From Actinopolyspora saharensis (GTDB lineage Bacteria > Actinomycetota > Actinomycetes > Mycobacteriales > Pseudonocardiaceae): a stretch of DNA of 64,000 bases. Location: positions 124,001 through 188,000 of the forward strand of contig NZ_FNKO01000001.1 in the NCBI RefSeq assembly GCF_900100925.1, in the 5' to 3' direction. A program made the translations under genes and the position numbers. The notes beneath the pieces were generated by a model that searched no databases, had not been told where the DNA came from, and worked only from the letters and a program-made list of their open reading frames with translations. This document shows, piece after piece, positions 50,146-58,828 of the stretch (position 1 is the first letter of the stretch; every line of letters starts with the position of its first letter).

Positions 50146-51378
50146 TCAGTCCACGAGTGCCTGGTACACGAGGGGTTGCAGCTGCGTCCGGATCGGGTGC
50201 GCGCTGGAGGGCATGAGCTGGGTCAGGAACAGCACGGTCAGCTCTTCGGCCGGATCCACCCAGAACGCCGTGCTGGCCATGCCGCCCCACGCGTACTGCC
50301 CCTGACTGGCGAGCACCTTGGCCGCCTGCGGGGTTTCGTTGACCGAGAACCCGAGACCGAACCCCTTGCCCGCGTTGCTCGTCTCGGAGAAGGACCCCAT
50401 GGCGATGTCGGCCAGGTCGGCCCCTCCTGGCAGGTGGTTGCGGGTCATGAACCCCACGGTCCTGCTGCCGAGCAGCCTGGTTCCTTCCAGCGCCCCGCCG
50501 CCGAGCAGCATCTGCGTGAACCTGTGGTAGTCGCGTGCGGAGGAGACCAGTCCGCCGCCGCCGGACAGCACGCGCGGCTGGTGGCTGCTCACCCGGTTCA
50601 GCCGCGTGTTGCGGACGGCGCGGCCCTCCCGGTCCGCGCTGTACAGGGCGGCGAGTCGCTCGAGCTCGGACTCGGGGACCGCGAAACCGGTGTCGCGCAT
50701 GTCCAGCGGCTCGAACACGTTCTCGCGGAAGAACTCGTCCAGCGTGCTTCCGCTGATCACCTCGACGACGCGCCCGAGCACGTCGGTGGCCACCGAGTAG
50801 TTCCAGGAGCTACCGGGGTCGAACAGCAGCGGCAGCTCGGCCCAGGCCGCGCAGGCCCCGGCGAGGTCGGTCCCCTCGGGATAGCCCGCTTCGAACCCCC
50901 GCTGCCGGTACATCTGGTCCACCGGGTGGATGCGGTGGAAGCCGTAGGTGAGTCCGGCGGTGTGGGTGAGCAGGTGCCAGATCCGGATCGGTTCGGCCGC
51001 CGGGCGGGTCTGCGGGGCTTCGGCCGGTCCGTTGACGTAGACGCGCGGCTGGGCGAACTCCGGGAGGTAGTCGGCCACCGGGTCGGTCAGCTGGAGGAGG
51101 CCCTGCTCGTAGAGCATCATCGCCGCCACGGAGGTGACCGGTTTGGTCATCGAGTAGATGCGGAAGATCGTGTCGCTTTCCACGGGGAGCCCGGCCTCCA
51201 CGTCCCGCATCCCGTGCGTGCGCAGGTAGCCGATCTTGCCGTGCCTGGCGATCAGGACCAGCCAGCCGGGCAGCCTGCCGTCGGCCACGTACTTCGCGAA
51301 GTGGTCCTCGATGCGCTGCAGCCGGTCGGGGTCCAGCCCCACGTCCCCGGCCGCGACCTCGGTTTGCAGTTGCCCCAC
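50146..51378 (-). CDS. Serine hydrolase of the beta-lactamase / class C esterase family
   Basis: A 410-aa penicillin-binding-protein-fold enzyme. The active-site SxxK is in IFRIYSMTKPVTSV, the YxN-equivalent is WNYSVATDVLGRV (Tyr-Ser-Val, as in EstB-type esterases), and a GYAWGGM-like segment near the C-terminus provides the third motif region. No signal peptide is evident, so it is probably cytosolic. GTG 51378 has GAGGAG 7 nt upstream; the longer frame is unsupported. Likely an esterase or D-alanyl-type hydrolase; substrate unknown. Confidence 0.86.
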   Translation of the reverse strand: MGQLQTEVAAGDVGLDPDRLQRIEDHFAKYVADGRLPGWLVLIARHGKIGYLRTHGMRDVEAGLPVESDTIFRIYSMTKPVTSVAAMMLYEQGLLQLTDPVADYLPEFAQPRVYVNGPAEAPQTRPAAEPIRIWHLLTHTAGLTYGFHRIHPVDQMYRQRGFEAGYPEGTDLAGACAAWAELPLLFDPGSSWNYSVATDVLGRVVEVISGSTLDEFFRENVFEPLDMRDTGFAVPESELERLAALYSADREGRAVRNTRLNRVSSHQPRVLSGGGGLVSSARDYHRFTQMLLGGGALEGTRLLGSRTVGFMTRNHLPGGADLADIAMGSFSETSNAGKGFGLGFSVNETPQAAKVLASQGQYAWGGMASTAFWVDPAEELTVLFLTQLMPSSAHPIRTQLQPLVYQALVD

Positions 51379-51704
51379 GCCGAACTCCTCTCCGTGCCGG
51401 TACGAGCACAGGTCTCCGCTCGCGGTCGATCTTCGGGTACGCGGGAACGGGACGCAACGGGGGCAGCGCGGTGCGCGCACCCGAACGCATTCTGCTGCAT
51501 TCGTGCGCGGGACGCCGCGCACGAGCGGAGGAGGTCGCGGGAGCTCCGCCCGCGGCAACGCCGGGTCCGCGCTCCTGGGCGGGCGCGGAGAGCGGTCGCT
51601 GGTGTCCCCGCGAGCGGCTGTTCCGGGCTGGTTTGAGTCGGCGGTTCTCGGGTAATCGGCCGGGTGCGGATGGTACGCGGAGTTCCGAGGAGCAGGGGGC
51701 GAGC
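51379..51704. other. Divergent spacer between serine hydrolase and DUF5709 gene
   Basis: 326 bases. It contains a perfect 10-bp-arm hairpin tcgtgcgcgg/ccgcgcacga (51501-51524) and presumably both promoters. Nothing else recognised. Confidence 0.4.
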
Positions 51705-52232
51705 ATGTCGGATCCGTTCGACGCGGAGACTCCCTCGGCGGACGAGGTGCGGGACGAGGAGGCCAGGGACCCCGCCGAGCTGCAGTCGGCGGGCGATCTG
51801 GACGAGGACGAGCTGGACACCGACCCGCTGGAGGGCGGTATGGAGCCGCCGCAGCGCTGGTCCTCGGTGAGCAGGGACCCTCCGACGCCGAGTGACCAGT
51901 TCGAGGCCGACGACCTGGACGAGCGGCTGGCGCAGCAGCGTCCGGACTTCACCGCTGAGGAGGACACCAGGTCGGTGGGTGAGACCAGGACGATCGATCT
52001 GGACGAGTCGGTCGACGAGCGGGCCTCGTCCGAAGTGGCCGATGGAGTGGACGCCGACGAGTACGCCGACCAACCGGTGGCCGCGGAGCACAGCACGGTC
52101 GTCGAGTCGGATCGGACCGAGGAGACCGGCAGGAGCGCTTCCTCGGTCGAGGGGCTCGCGGCGGACGAGTCCGGAGTCGTGGACGAGAACCCCGAGGAAG
52201 ACGCCGAACGGGTTGAGGACAGTGGACGCTGA
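51705..52232 (+). CDS. DUF5709 domain protein (175 aa), highly acidic
   Basis: A low-complexity, Asp/Glu-rich protein: MSDPFDAETPSADEVRDEE, LDEDELDTDPLEGGMEPPQRW (the DUF5709-type core), then repeated acidic stretches. ATG 51705 follows a GGGGGCGAG ribosome-binding region. The strong acidity and lack of hydrophobic segments suggest a disordered, hydrated protein. Its end overlaps the next gene start by 11 bases, so the two are coupled. Function unknown. Confidence 0.75.
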   Translation: MSDPFDAETPSADEVRDEEARDPAELQSAGDLDEDELDTDPLEGGMEPPQRWSSVSRDPPTPSDQFEADDLDERLAQQRPDFTAEEDTRSVGETRTIDLDESVDERASSEVADGVDADEYADQPVAAEHSTVVESDRTEETGRSASSVEGLAADESGVVDENPEEDAERVEDSGR

Positions 52233-52941
52233 ACGAGGGAAGCACGAGGCGGGCGCCGCCGAGGTCGCGGAGGGGGAGGTTCTGCTGCCCGCGAGCGGGA
52301 ACTCCTCCGGTGAGCGCCTGGGTGGCGATCTGGCCGGGCTCGACAACCGCGACGGCTTGGTCGTGTTCGTGCACGGCAGTGGTTCCTCGCGGCACAGCCC
52401 GCGGAACAGGGCCGTGGCGACCGGGTTGAACCGGGCCGGGTTCGCCACCCTGCTGATGGATCTGCTCACTCCGACCGAGCACACCTCGGACGAGCGGACG
52501 GGCAGGCTGCGCTTCGACGTCGAGCTGCTGACCAACCGCGTGCTGGGGGTGCTCGACTGGGTCTCCGGACGTGCCGAGTTGAACACGCGCGGGGTGGGGC
52601 TGTTCGGGGCGAGCACCGGGGCCGCCGCCGCGCTCGGGGCCGCCGCGCGCCGTCCGCGGGCGGTCCGGGCGGTCGTCTCGCGCGGTGGTCGTCCCGACCT
52701 CGCGCCGGAGCGGCCGGAAGACGTGCACACGCCCACCCTGCTGATCGTCGGGGGGCGGGACGGCGAGGTGCTGCAGCTCAACGAGAACGTCGCCAGGCGG
52801 ATCCCGGCGGAGCAGGAGGTCCACCGGGTTCCCGGGGCGACGCACCTGTTCGAGGAGGAGGGGGCGTTGGAACAGGTGGGCCAGGCAGCGCGGGCGTGGT
52901 TCGCCCACTACCTGTTCGAACCCTCCGCCACGTCGTCCTGA
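52222..52941 (+). CDS. Alpha/beta hydrolase (dienelactone-hydrolase-like)
   Basis: A 239-aa protein. Fold marks: LVVFVHGSGSSRHSPRNR, the nucleophile elbow VGLFGASTGAAAALGAAA (GxSxG), VHTPTLLIVGGRDGEVLQLNE (catalytic Asp region) and HRVPGATHLFEEEGALEQV (catalytic His region). A complete triad is therefore likely. GTG 52222 overlaps the DUF5709 gene by 11 bp. The short N-terminal tail is disordered. Esterase or lactonase type; substrate unknown. Confidence 0.87.
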   Translation: MDAERGKHEAGAAEVAEGEVLLPASGNSSGERLGGDLAGLDNRDGLVVFVHGSGSSRHSPRNRAVATGLNRAGFATLLMDLLTPTEHTSDERTGRLRFDVELLTNRVLGVLDWVSGRAELNTRGVGLFGASTGAAAALGAAARRPRAVRAVVSRGGRPDLAPERPEDVHTPTLLIVGGRDGEVLQLNENVARRIPAEQEVHRVPGATHLFEEEGALEQVGQAARAWFAHYLFEPSATSS

Positions 52942-53057
52942 GCGCTCGTCCTGGGGGAGGCTCGCGCGGCGGCGTGCCTGCGCGCGTTCTCCGGACGCTC
53001 CGGCGGACCTTGCCGTTTCCCGTCTTGCTGTCGCGGGCACAATGGCGGCCAGTATGG

Positions 53058-53071
53058 TTACCGGCCGGTAA
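53058..53071. promoter_or_regulatory. Operator-like palindrome upstream of hbd
   Basis: Perfect 14-bp palindrome ttaccggccggtaa, 76 bp before the hbd GTG and just downstream of a CAGTAT -10-like box (53050-53055). Same half-sites as the two fadAB operators 27.5 kb away. Confidence 0.65.
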
Positions 53072-53147
53072 TCGTTGAATCCGTGGCAGTCGGCGGTCGG
53101 CGGGGAGGTCCTCGCTGCCCGCCGTTCTTCGAGTAGGAGGAACGCGA

Positions 53148-54011
53148 GTGGTGGAGCAGATCCAACGACTGGGGGTCGTGGGCGGCGGCCTGATGGGCTC
53201 CGGTATCGCCGAGGTGGGCGCCCGCGCCGGGCTCGACGTGGTGGTTTCCGAGGTGGACGACTCGGCCGCTGAGGCTGCGAGCTCGCGGATCCGGAAGTCG
53301 CTGGACCGCGCCGTGCGCAACGGCAAGCTGGAGGAGACCGAGCGGGACGCGGCTCTCGGGCGGCTGCGGTTCGCCACGAGCCTGGGCGAGCACGCGGACC
53401 GACAGCTGGTCGTCGAGGCGGTGGCGGAGAACCCCGAGGTCAAGAGCTCGGTGTTCGGCGAGCTGGACCGGGTGGTCACCGACCGGGAGGCGATTCTGGC
53501 CTCGAACACCTCCTCGATCCCGATCGCGCAGCTGGCCGCTGCCACCGAGCGGCCGGGCAAGGTGCTCGGCATCCACTTCTTCAACCCGGTGCCGGTGCTG
53601 AAGCTGGTCGAGCTGGTTCCCGCGCTGGTGACCGAGGAGAGCACGGTGGATCGGGCCGCGGCGTTCGCGGTCGATCAGCTGGGCAAGCAGGCGATCCGCG
53701 CGCAGGACCGGGCCGGTTTCGTGGTCAACGCCCTGCTGGTTCCGTACCTGCTCTCGGCCGTGAGGATGTTCGAGAGCGGTTTCGCCTCGGCCGAGGACAT
53801 CGACAACGGCATGGTGCTGGGGTGCGCTCACCCGATGGGGCCGTTGACCCTGGCCGACATGGTCGGGCTGGACACGGTTGTCGCCATCGCCGACTCGATG
53901 TACGCCGAGTACAGGGATCCGAGCCACGCGGCGCCGCCGCTGCTGCGCCGGATGGTCGACGCGGGGTTGTACGGCAAGAAGTCGGGCAGGGGCTTCTACA
54001 ACTACTCCTGA
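53148..54011 (+). CDS. hbd: 3-hydroxybutyryl-CoA dehydrogenase
   Basis: A 287-aa NAD(P)-dependent enzyme converting 3-hydroxybutyryl-CoA to acetoacetyl-CoA (or the reverse). It has a Rossmann motif LGVVGGGLMGSGIAEVGARAG, the catalytic region LASNTSSIPIAQLAA and GIHFFNPVPVLKLVELV (His-Glu pair), NALLVPYLLSAVRM and a C-terminal GCAHPMGPLTLADMVGLD. GTG 53148 has GGAGG 7 nt upstream; a second GTG follows immediately. The shared palindrome at 53058 links it to fadAB regulation. PHB or beta-oxidation/glutarate roles are both possible. Confidence 0.93.
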   Translation: MVEQIQRLGVVGGGLMGSGIAEVGARAGLDVVVSEVDDSAAEAASSRIRKSLDRAVRNGKLEETERDAALGRLRFATSLGEHADRQLVVEAVAENPEVKSSVFGELDRVVTDREAILASNTSSIPIAQLAAATERPGKVLGIHFFNPVPVLKLVELVPALVTEESTVDRAAAFAVDQLGKQAIRAQDRAGFVVNALLVPYLLSAVRMFESGFASAEDIDNGMVLGCAHPMGPLTLADMVGLDTVVAIADSMYAEYRDPSHAAPPLLRRMVDAGLYGKKSGRGFYNYS

Positions 54012-54121
54012 GCCGCGGTTTCCGCGGTGCCCTCCCCGGTGGGCCCGGGATTCCAGTTTTGCCTACAACTGGGAGCTGTCCACAGGGAGCGAAGCCGGAT
54101 GGCGCCCGGGCGGCGTCGTGC

Positions 54122-54826
54122 TCACGACTCCGCTCGGGGAACCGCTCCGCTGCTCCCGCCGGAGCTCCACCCGGAGGAATCCCCGGTGTCGACCGTCTCC
54201 CGCAGCGATTCCACGGCGTGCTGCCGGTGCGCGCGCAACAACCGGACGAGTTCGGCGCCGTCGTACTCGCGTGCGGCCCGCACGATCGCCTCGTGCTCGT
54301 CGAGCACCCTGGAGCGGTTGTCCGCGGAGTTGTAGTACACGGCGCGGTAGGCGTCGGTGGCGTCCCACAGCGTGCGGATCACGCGCATGAACCGCGGCAT
54401 CCCGGCGGGCTCCAGCAGGGCGAAGTGGAACCTGCGGTTGGCCGCGATCATCTCGACCAGGTCGTCGCGCTCGGCCGCGTCGACCACCGCGCGGTGCTCC
54501 CGCTCGACGCGCTCCAGCTCCGCCGCTCCGTAGTGATCCACCGCCAGGGTGACGGCCTCGGACTCCAGCAGCTCGCGCAACCGGTAGACCTCCAGCAGGT
54601 CGGGCAGCGAGAGCTCGGCCACCGTGTAGCCGCGGTGCGGGCGGTACACCACCTGCCCCTCGGCCTCGAGGATCTTCAGCGCCTCCCGGAGCGGTACGCG
54701 GCTGACTCCGAGACCACGGGCCACGCTGTCCTGTCTTATGGGCTGGTTGGGCAGGAGCTCGCGCGCAAGGATCGCCCTGCGCAGTTCGGCCAGGACGAAC
54801 TGCTGGGTGGTAGGCGGTCGGGACAT
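54122..54826 (-). CDS. GntR-family (FCD domain) transcriptional regulator
   Basis: A 234-aa regulator. The N-terminal winged helix-turn-helix has FVLAELRRAILARELLPNQPIRQDSVARGLGVSRVPLREALKILEAEG (GntR signature), then an FCD ligand-binding domain from about residue 85 (LLEVYRLRELLESEAVTLAVDHYG...NRRFHFALLEPAGMP...AVYYNSADNRSRVLDEHEAIV). FCD regulators bind carboxylic acids. ATG 54826 has GAGG 5-6 nt upstream. It is divergent from the CoA-transferase gene with a dyad in the shared promoter; probably the local repressor. Confidence 0.9.
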   Translation of the reverse strand: MSRPPTTQQFVLAELRRAILARELLPNQPIRQDSVARGLGVSRVPLREALKILEAEGQVVYRPHRGYTVAELSLPDLLEVYRLRELLESEAVTLAVDHYGAAELERVEREHRAVVDAAERDDLVEMIAANRRFHFALLEPAGMPRFMRVIRTLWDATDAYRAVYYNSADNRSRVLDEHEAIVRAAREYDGAELVRLLRAHRQHAVESLRETVDTGDSSGWSSGGSSGAVPRAES

Positions 54827-54947
54827 CGGATCCTCGTGAGTCGGCGTCGACACGGGTCGATCCCCGGAACCGGACATCCCGAAGCCCTGTTCCCGGAACT
54901 TGACCGATGCGGTCGAGCTGGGTGGCTCCGCGCATGTTTCGTCCGGG

Positions 54948-54975
54948 TTGACCGATGACTGCCCGACTGTATATT
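54948..54975 (+). promoter_or_regulatory. Strong promoter for caiB-like/gcdH operon
   Basis: TTGACC (54948-54953), 16-bp spacer, TATATT (54970-54975): the best sigma-70-type promoter in this window. It lies 66 bp before ATG 55042 in the divergent GntR/CoA-transferase region. Confidence 0.65.
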
Positions 54976-54983
54976 GGATCCAA
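54974..54983. promoter_or_regulatory. GntR-type operator candidate
   Basis: Perfect 10-bp palindrome TTGGATCCAA overlapping the end of the -10 box and the start of transcription; well placed for repression by the divergent GntR protein. Confidence 0.5.
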
Positions 54984-55041
54984 CTTTGCGTCGATGCAAG
55001 CCGTCCAGCCCGGTCGACGAGTGCGGAAAGGTTGGAGCCGA

Positions 55042-56265
55042 ATGACGCGGACACTGCCGCTGGAGGGGGTGCTGGTCGCCGACTTCAGCCGGGTGCTCGC
55101 GGGGCCCTACGCGACGATGATGCTCGCTGATCTCGGGGCCACCGTCGTCAAGGTGGAACGTCCGGAAACCGGGGACGACACCCGAGCCTGGGGTCCTCCG
55201 TGGACGGAGGGGAGCTCCGCGTACTTCGAATCGCTGAACAGGGGCAAGCGCAGCGTCACCCTGGACCTGACCGTCGAGGAGGACCGCGCCGCAGCGGTCG
55301 AGCTCGCAGGCAGGGCGGACGTTCTGGTGGAGAACCACAAGCCGGGGGCGCTGAAGCGCTACGGGCTGGACTACCCCGCGCTCAGCGTCGACAACCCCGG
55401 CCTGCTCTACGTCTCGATCTCCGGCTTCGGCAGTGCCGAGGGTGCGGACCTGGCCGGGTACGACTTCGTGGTGCAGGCGGTGGGCGGTCTGATGAGCATC
55501 ACCGGCGATCCGGGCGGTCCGCCGACCAAGGTGGGAGTGGCCGTCGTCGACGTGCTCACCGGCAAGGACGCGGCGCTGGGGATCATGGCCGCGCTGCGGC
55601 AGCGGGAGTCGACCGGCCGGGGCCAGCACATCGAGGTCAACCTGCTTTCCAGCCTGCTGTCCGGTCTGGTCAATCAGGCCGGAAGTTTCCTGGCCACTGG
55701 AGAGAGCCCCGAACGCATGGGCAACCGGCACCCGAGCATCGCCCCGTACGAGACCCTGCGCTGCGAGGACACCCTGCTGGCCGTCGCGGTGGGCAATGAC
55801 GAGCAGTTCCGCAGGCTCACGGAGACCCTCGGGCTGGTCGGCATGGCCGATGACACGCGGTTCGCGACGAACGCCGACCGGGTGCGCAACAGGGAGGCGC
55901 TCGTCGCGGAACTGGAGAACGTGCTCGGCGCCAGACCGGCCGCGGCGTGGCAGCAACGGCTGCGAAGAGTGGGCATAGCCTGCGGTCAGGTCAACGATCT
56001 CGCCGGAGCCGTGCGGTACGCGGAGTCGCTCGGCCTCGACCCGACGGTCACCCCCTCCGGCGGTGGAACACCGGGGATGCGTTTTCCGGTCGACCTCCCC
56101 GGAGCGGCGCGGACCCTTCCGACCGCTCCGCCCGCGCTGGGCGAGCACACCGTCGAGGTGCTCGACTGGCTGTCCCGTCCGTACTCCCACCCCCTCGGCG
56201 GCCCCGAGCCGGAAACGCGGGTTTCCGACGTGTCCGGGAACGGGCCGAACGGCCGAATCTCCTGA
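55042..56265 (+). CDS. CaiB/BaiF family III CoA-transferase, possible succinyl-CoA:glutarate CoA-transferase
   Basis: A 407-aa CoA-transferase. Family marks: LVADFSRVLAGPYATMMLADLGATVVKVE at the N-terminus, RGKRSVTLDLTVEE, YVSISGFGS, the catalytic Asp in VGVAVVDVLTGKDAALGIMAAL, and EVNLLSSLLSGLVNQAG. ATG 55042 has GGAG 5 nt upstream. The next gene, 24 bp on, is a glutaryl-CoA dehydrogenase; the same pairing (gcdH/gcdG) is known for glutarate catabolism. The glutarate substrate is therefore an inference from context. Confidence 0.88.
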   Translation: MTRTLPLEGVLVADFSRVLAGPYATMMLADLGATVVKVERPETGDDTRAWGPPWTEGSSAYFESLNRGKRSVTLDLTVEEDRAAAVELAGRADVLVENHKPGALKRYGLDYPALSVDNPGLLYVSISGFGSAEGADLAGYDFVVQAVGGLMSITGDPGGPPTKVGVAVVDVLTGKDAALGIMAALRQRESTGRGQHIEVNLLSSLLSGLVNQAGSFLATGESPERMGNRHPSIAPYETLRCEDTLLAVAVGNDEQFRRLTETLGLVGMADDTRFATNADRVRNREALVAELENVLGARPAAAWQQRLRRVGIACGQVNDLAGAVRYAESLGLDPTVTPSGGGTPGMRFPVDLPGAARTLPTAPPALGEHTVEVLDWLSRPYSHPLGGPEPETRVSDVSGNGPNGRIS

Positions 56266-56289
56266 TCTCGTTCTTGGAGGATGGAGCAG

Positions 56290-57480
56290 ATGAACTCCGG
56301 AAAGCGCCCCGCCTTCGATCCGCGCGACCCGATCGGGATCGACGACGAGCTCAGCTCCGAGCAACTGGCCGTCCGGGACAGCGTGCGCGCGCTGTGCCGG
56401 GATCGCGTGCGGCCACACGTGGCCGAGTGGTTCGAACGCGGCGAGTTTCCCCGTGCCCGTGAGCTGGCTCGCGAGCTGGGTGAGCTCGGCGTGCTCGGTA
56501 TGCACCTGGACGGGTACGGGTGCGCGGGGATGTCCGCAGTGGACTACGGGGTGGTCTGCGAGGAACTCGAGGCCTGCGACTCCGGGCTGCGCTCGCTGGT
56601 CTCGGTGCAGGGGTCGCTGGCCATGTTCGCGATGTGGCGCTGGGGTTCGGAGGAGCAGAAGCAGCACTGGCTGCCGAGCATGGCCGCGGGAGAGTCGATC
56701 GGCTGCTTCGGGCTGACCGAGCCGGATCACGGCTCGGACCCGTCCTCGATGCGGACCTCGGCTTGCAGGGACGGCTCGGACTGGGTGCTCAACGGACGCA
56801 AGATGTGGATCACCAACGGCAGCATCGCCGATGTGGCCGTAGTGTGGGCCCAGACCGAGGAGGGCGTGCGCGGTTTCGTGGTCCCGACCGACACTCCGGG
56901 GTTCGCGGCACCGGAGATCGAGCACAAGCTGTCCCTGCGCGCCTCGGTGACCAGCGAGCTGGTGCTCGACGAGGTCCGGCTGCCCGCCGAGGCGGTGCTG
57001 CCGGAGGCCGTGGGATTGCGCGGGCCGCTGAGCTGCTTGAACGAGGCCCGCTACGGAATCGTGTGGGGGGCCTGCGGAGCGGGGCGCAGCTGCCTGGAAA
57101 CGGCGCTGGAGTACTCGACCACCCGCGAGCAGTTCGGCAAGCCCCTGGCGGGGCACCAGCTGACGCAGTCCAAGCTCGCCGACATGGCCGTGCGGGTGCA
57201 GAACGGACGTCTGCTCGCGCTGCACCTCGGTCGGCGCAAGGACGCGGGGACGCTGCTGCCCCAGCAGGTCAGCTTCGGCAAGCTGGACAACGTGCGCGGT
57301 GCTCTCGAGGTCGCGCGCACCTCGAGGACCCTGCTCGGCGCCAACGGCATCTCGATGGAGTACCCGATCATGCGCCACATGACCAATCTGGAGTCCGTGC
57401 TCACCTACGAGGGCACCTCCGAGATGCACGCGCTGACCATCGGGTCGGCACTGACCGGTGTGGACGCCTTCCGCGGCTAG
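56290..57480 (+). CDS. gcdH: Glutaryl-CoA dehydrogenase-type acyl-CoA dehydrogenase
   Basis: A 396-aa FAD enzyme predicted to oxidise and decarboxylate glutaryl-CoA to crotonyl-CoA. It shows SGLRSLVSVQGSLAMFAMWRWG, GCFGLTEPDHGSDPSSMRT (GCDH-type FAD loop), and the catalytic Glu in VLTYEGTSEMHALTIG. The SVQ and LTEP-HGSDP motifs separate GCDH from general acyl-CoA dehydrogenases. ATG 56290 has GGAG upstream; an ATG 9 nt earlier directly abuts GGAGG and is unlikely. It sits 24 bp after the CoA-transferase. Confidence 0.88.
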   Translation: MNSGKRPAFDPRDPIGIDDELSSEQLAVRDSVRALCRDRVRPHVAEWFERGEFPRARELARELGELGVLGMHLDGYGCAGMSAVDYGVVCEELEACDSGLRSLVSVQGSLAMFAMWRWGSEEQKQHWLPSMAAGESIGCFGLTEPDHGSDPSSMRTSACRDGSDWVLNGRKMWITNGSIADVAVVWAQTEEGVRGFVVPTDTPGFAAPEIEHKLSLRASVTSELVLDEVRLPAEAVLPEAVGLRGPLSCLNEARYGIVWGACGAGRSCLETALEYSTTREQFGKPLAGHQLTQSKLADMAVRVQNGRLLALHLGRRKDAGTLLPQQVSFGKLDNVRGALEVARTSRTLLGANGISMEYPIMRHMTNLESVLTYEGTSEMHALTIGSALTGVDAFRG

Positions 57481-57631
57481 CTCGCCCGGCGGCGGTCGCG
57501 CCGCGCGGTACTCGCCGCGGCCGAGCTGACACTCCGATGTTCGAGGGATCGGTCACTGAGCCGTTCGGATGCGGGCTTTCGGGTGCTATGACGCGGTGGG
57601 CCCCGGAGTCGATCGAACGGCAGGTGCGGTG

Positions 57632-58828
57632 ATGGCCAGAGTTCCCGTGAGCGTGCGACCGCGTACCGCTTACGGCCCGGGACGCGTGGTTCCGGCGGTG
57701 TCGGGAGTGGTCACCATCGGAATACTCCCGGTCTTCCTGGTCGGTGGACTCGGCGTGCAGCTGCAGGAGGGGCTGGACTTCGGTCCTGCCGTGCTCGGCC
57801 TGGGGGTGGCGGGGTTCTTCGCGGTCGCGGCCCTGTTCTCCCGCCCCATGGGATGGGTGGCCGAACGGATCGGGACGGTCACCTCGCTGCGGGTGGCTGC
57901 CACGGGCAGCTCGCTGTGCCTGGTGGGGACGGCCGTGGCGCCGAACTGGTTCTGGCTGTTGGCGGTGCTGTGGCTCGCGGGAGTGCCGAACGCGCTCGGG
58001 CAGCCCGCCTCGAACTCGTTGATCGCCCGGTGCGTACCGCTGCGTCACCGGGCCACGGCCTTCGGGGTCAAGCAGGCCGCGATCCCCACGGCCACCCTCC
58101 TGTCCGGGGTGGCCGTGCCGACCGTCGCACTGACGCTCGGCTGGCGCTGGGCGTTCGCGATGGCGGCGTTCGCCGGGGTGTGCGTCGTGCTGCTGTCACC
58201 GGTGCGGGTGCGCGCGGAGCAGTCCGCCGGTCCCACCTCCACCGAGGAACGAGGGGCGTCGCCGGGGAGGGGAGTGCTGCTGCTGATCGCGGCGGCCGCC
58301 GGGCTCGGCTCGGCGGCGGCCAACTCACTGGGCTCCTTCGTGACAACGACGGGTGTGCACGTGGGGTTCACCCAGGCTTCCGCCGGGATGGTGCTGGTCG
58401 TGGGGTCGGCAGTGGGGCTGTGCATGCGGCTGGCGGTCGGGGTGCTGACCGACCGCAGAAATCCCGATCCGATCGTGATGATCACGTTGATGCTGCTGGT
58501 CGGCTCCGCGGGGTTCGCTCTCATGGCGTTGTCGGTTCCGCTCGTCTTCCCGGTGGGAGCCGTGATCGGTTTCGGAGCGGGATGGGCCTGGCCGGGGTTG
58601 CTCAACTTCGCCGTGGCCGCGCTGTATCCCGATCGTGTGGCAGGGGCCACCTCGATCAGCCAGACCGGGGTGTACGTCGGTGGCAGCAGCGGCCCGCTGC
58701 TGTTCGGGGTGCTGGCCTCCCACGCGGGTCTGTCCGCGGCGTGGATGGCCGCTGGTGGTGTCGCCGTGCTCGGGGGCGTGCTGCTGTGGCTCGCCAGCAG
58801 GAGCGTCGCGGCGCAGCGCTCCGGCTGA
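57632..58828 (+). CDS. MFS transporter, likely carboxylate uptake by context
   Basis: A 398-aa major facilitator protein with about twelve transmembrane helices: VVTIGILPVFLVGGLGVQL, the motif A-like AERIGTVTSLRVAATGSSL, PNALGQPASNSLIARCVPLRHRATAFGVKQAA, then a second half VGSAVGLCMRLAVGVLTDRRNPDPIVM. ATG 57632 has AGGTG 5 nt upstream. It lies downstream of gcdH on the same strand, so glutarate or another dicarboxylate is a reasonable but unproven substrate. Its 3' 504 bases are overlapped antisense by the methyltransferase ORF. Confidence 0.85.
   Translation: MARVPVSVRPRTAYGPGRVVPAVSGVVTIGILPVFLVGGLGVQLQEGLDFGPAVLGLGVAGFFAVAALFSRPMGWVAERIGTVTSLRVAATGSSLCLVGTAVAPNWFWLLAVLWLAGVPNALGQPASNSLIARCVPLRHRATAFGVKQAAIPTATLLSGVAVPTVALTLGWRWAFAMAAFAGVCVVLLSPVRVRAEQSAGPTSTEERGASPGRGVLLLIAAAAGLGSAAANSLGSFVTTTGVHVGFTQASAGMVLVVGSAVGLCMRLAVGVLTDRRNPDPIVMITLMLLVGSAGFALMALSVPLVFPVGAVIGFGAGWAWPGLLNFAVAALYPDRVAGATSISQTGVYVGGSSGPLLFGVLASHAGLSAAWMAAGGVAVLGGVLLWLASRSVAAQRSG

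Noticed and set aside
54736..57429. 897-codon open frame on the minus strand across caiB-like and gcdH
   Set aside because: Antisense shadow of two well-supported plus-strand genes; His/Gln/Arg-rich composition without motifs.
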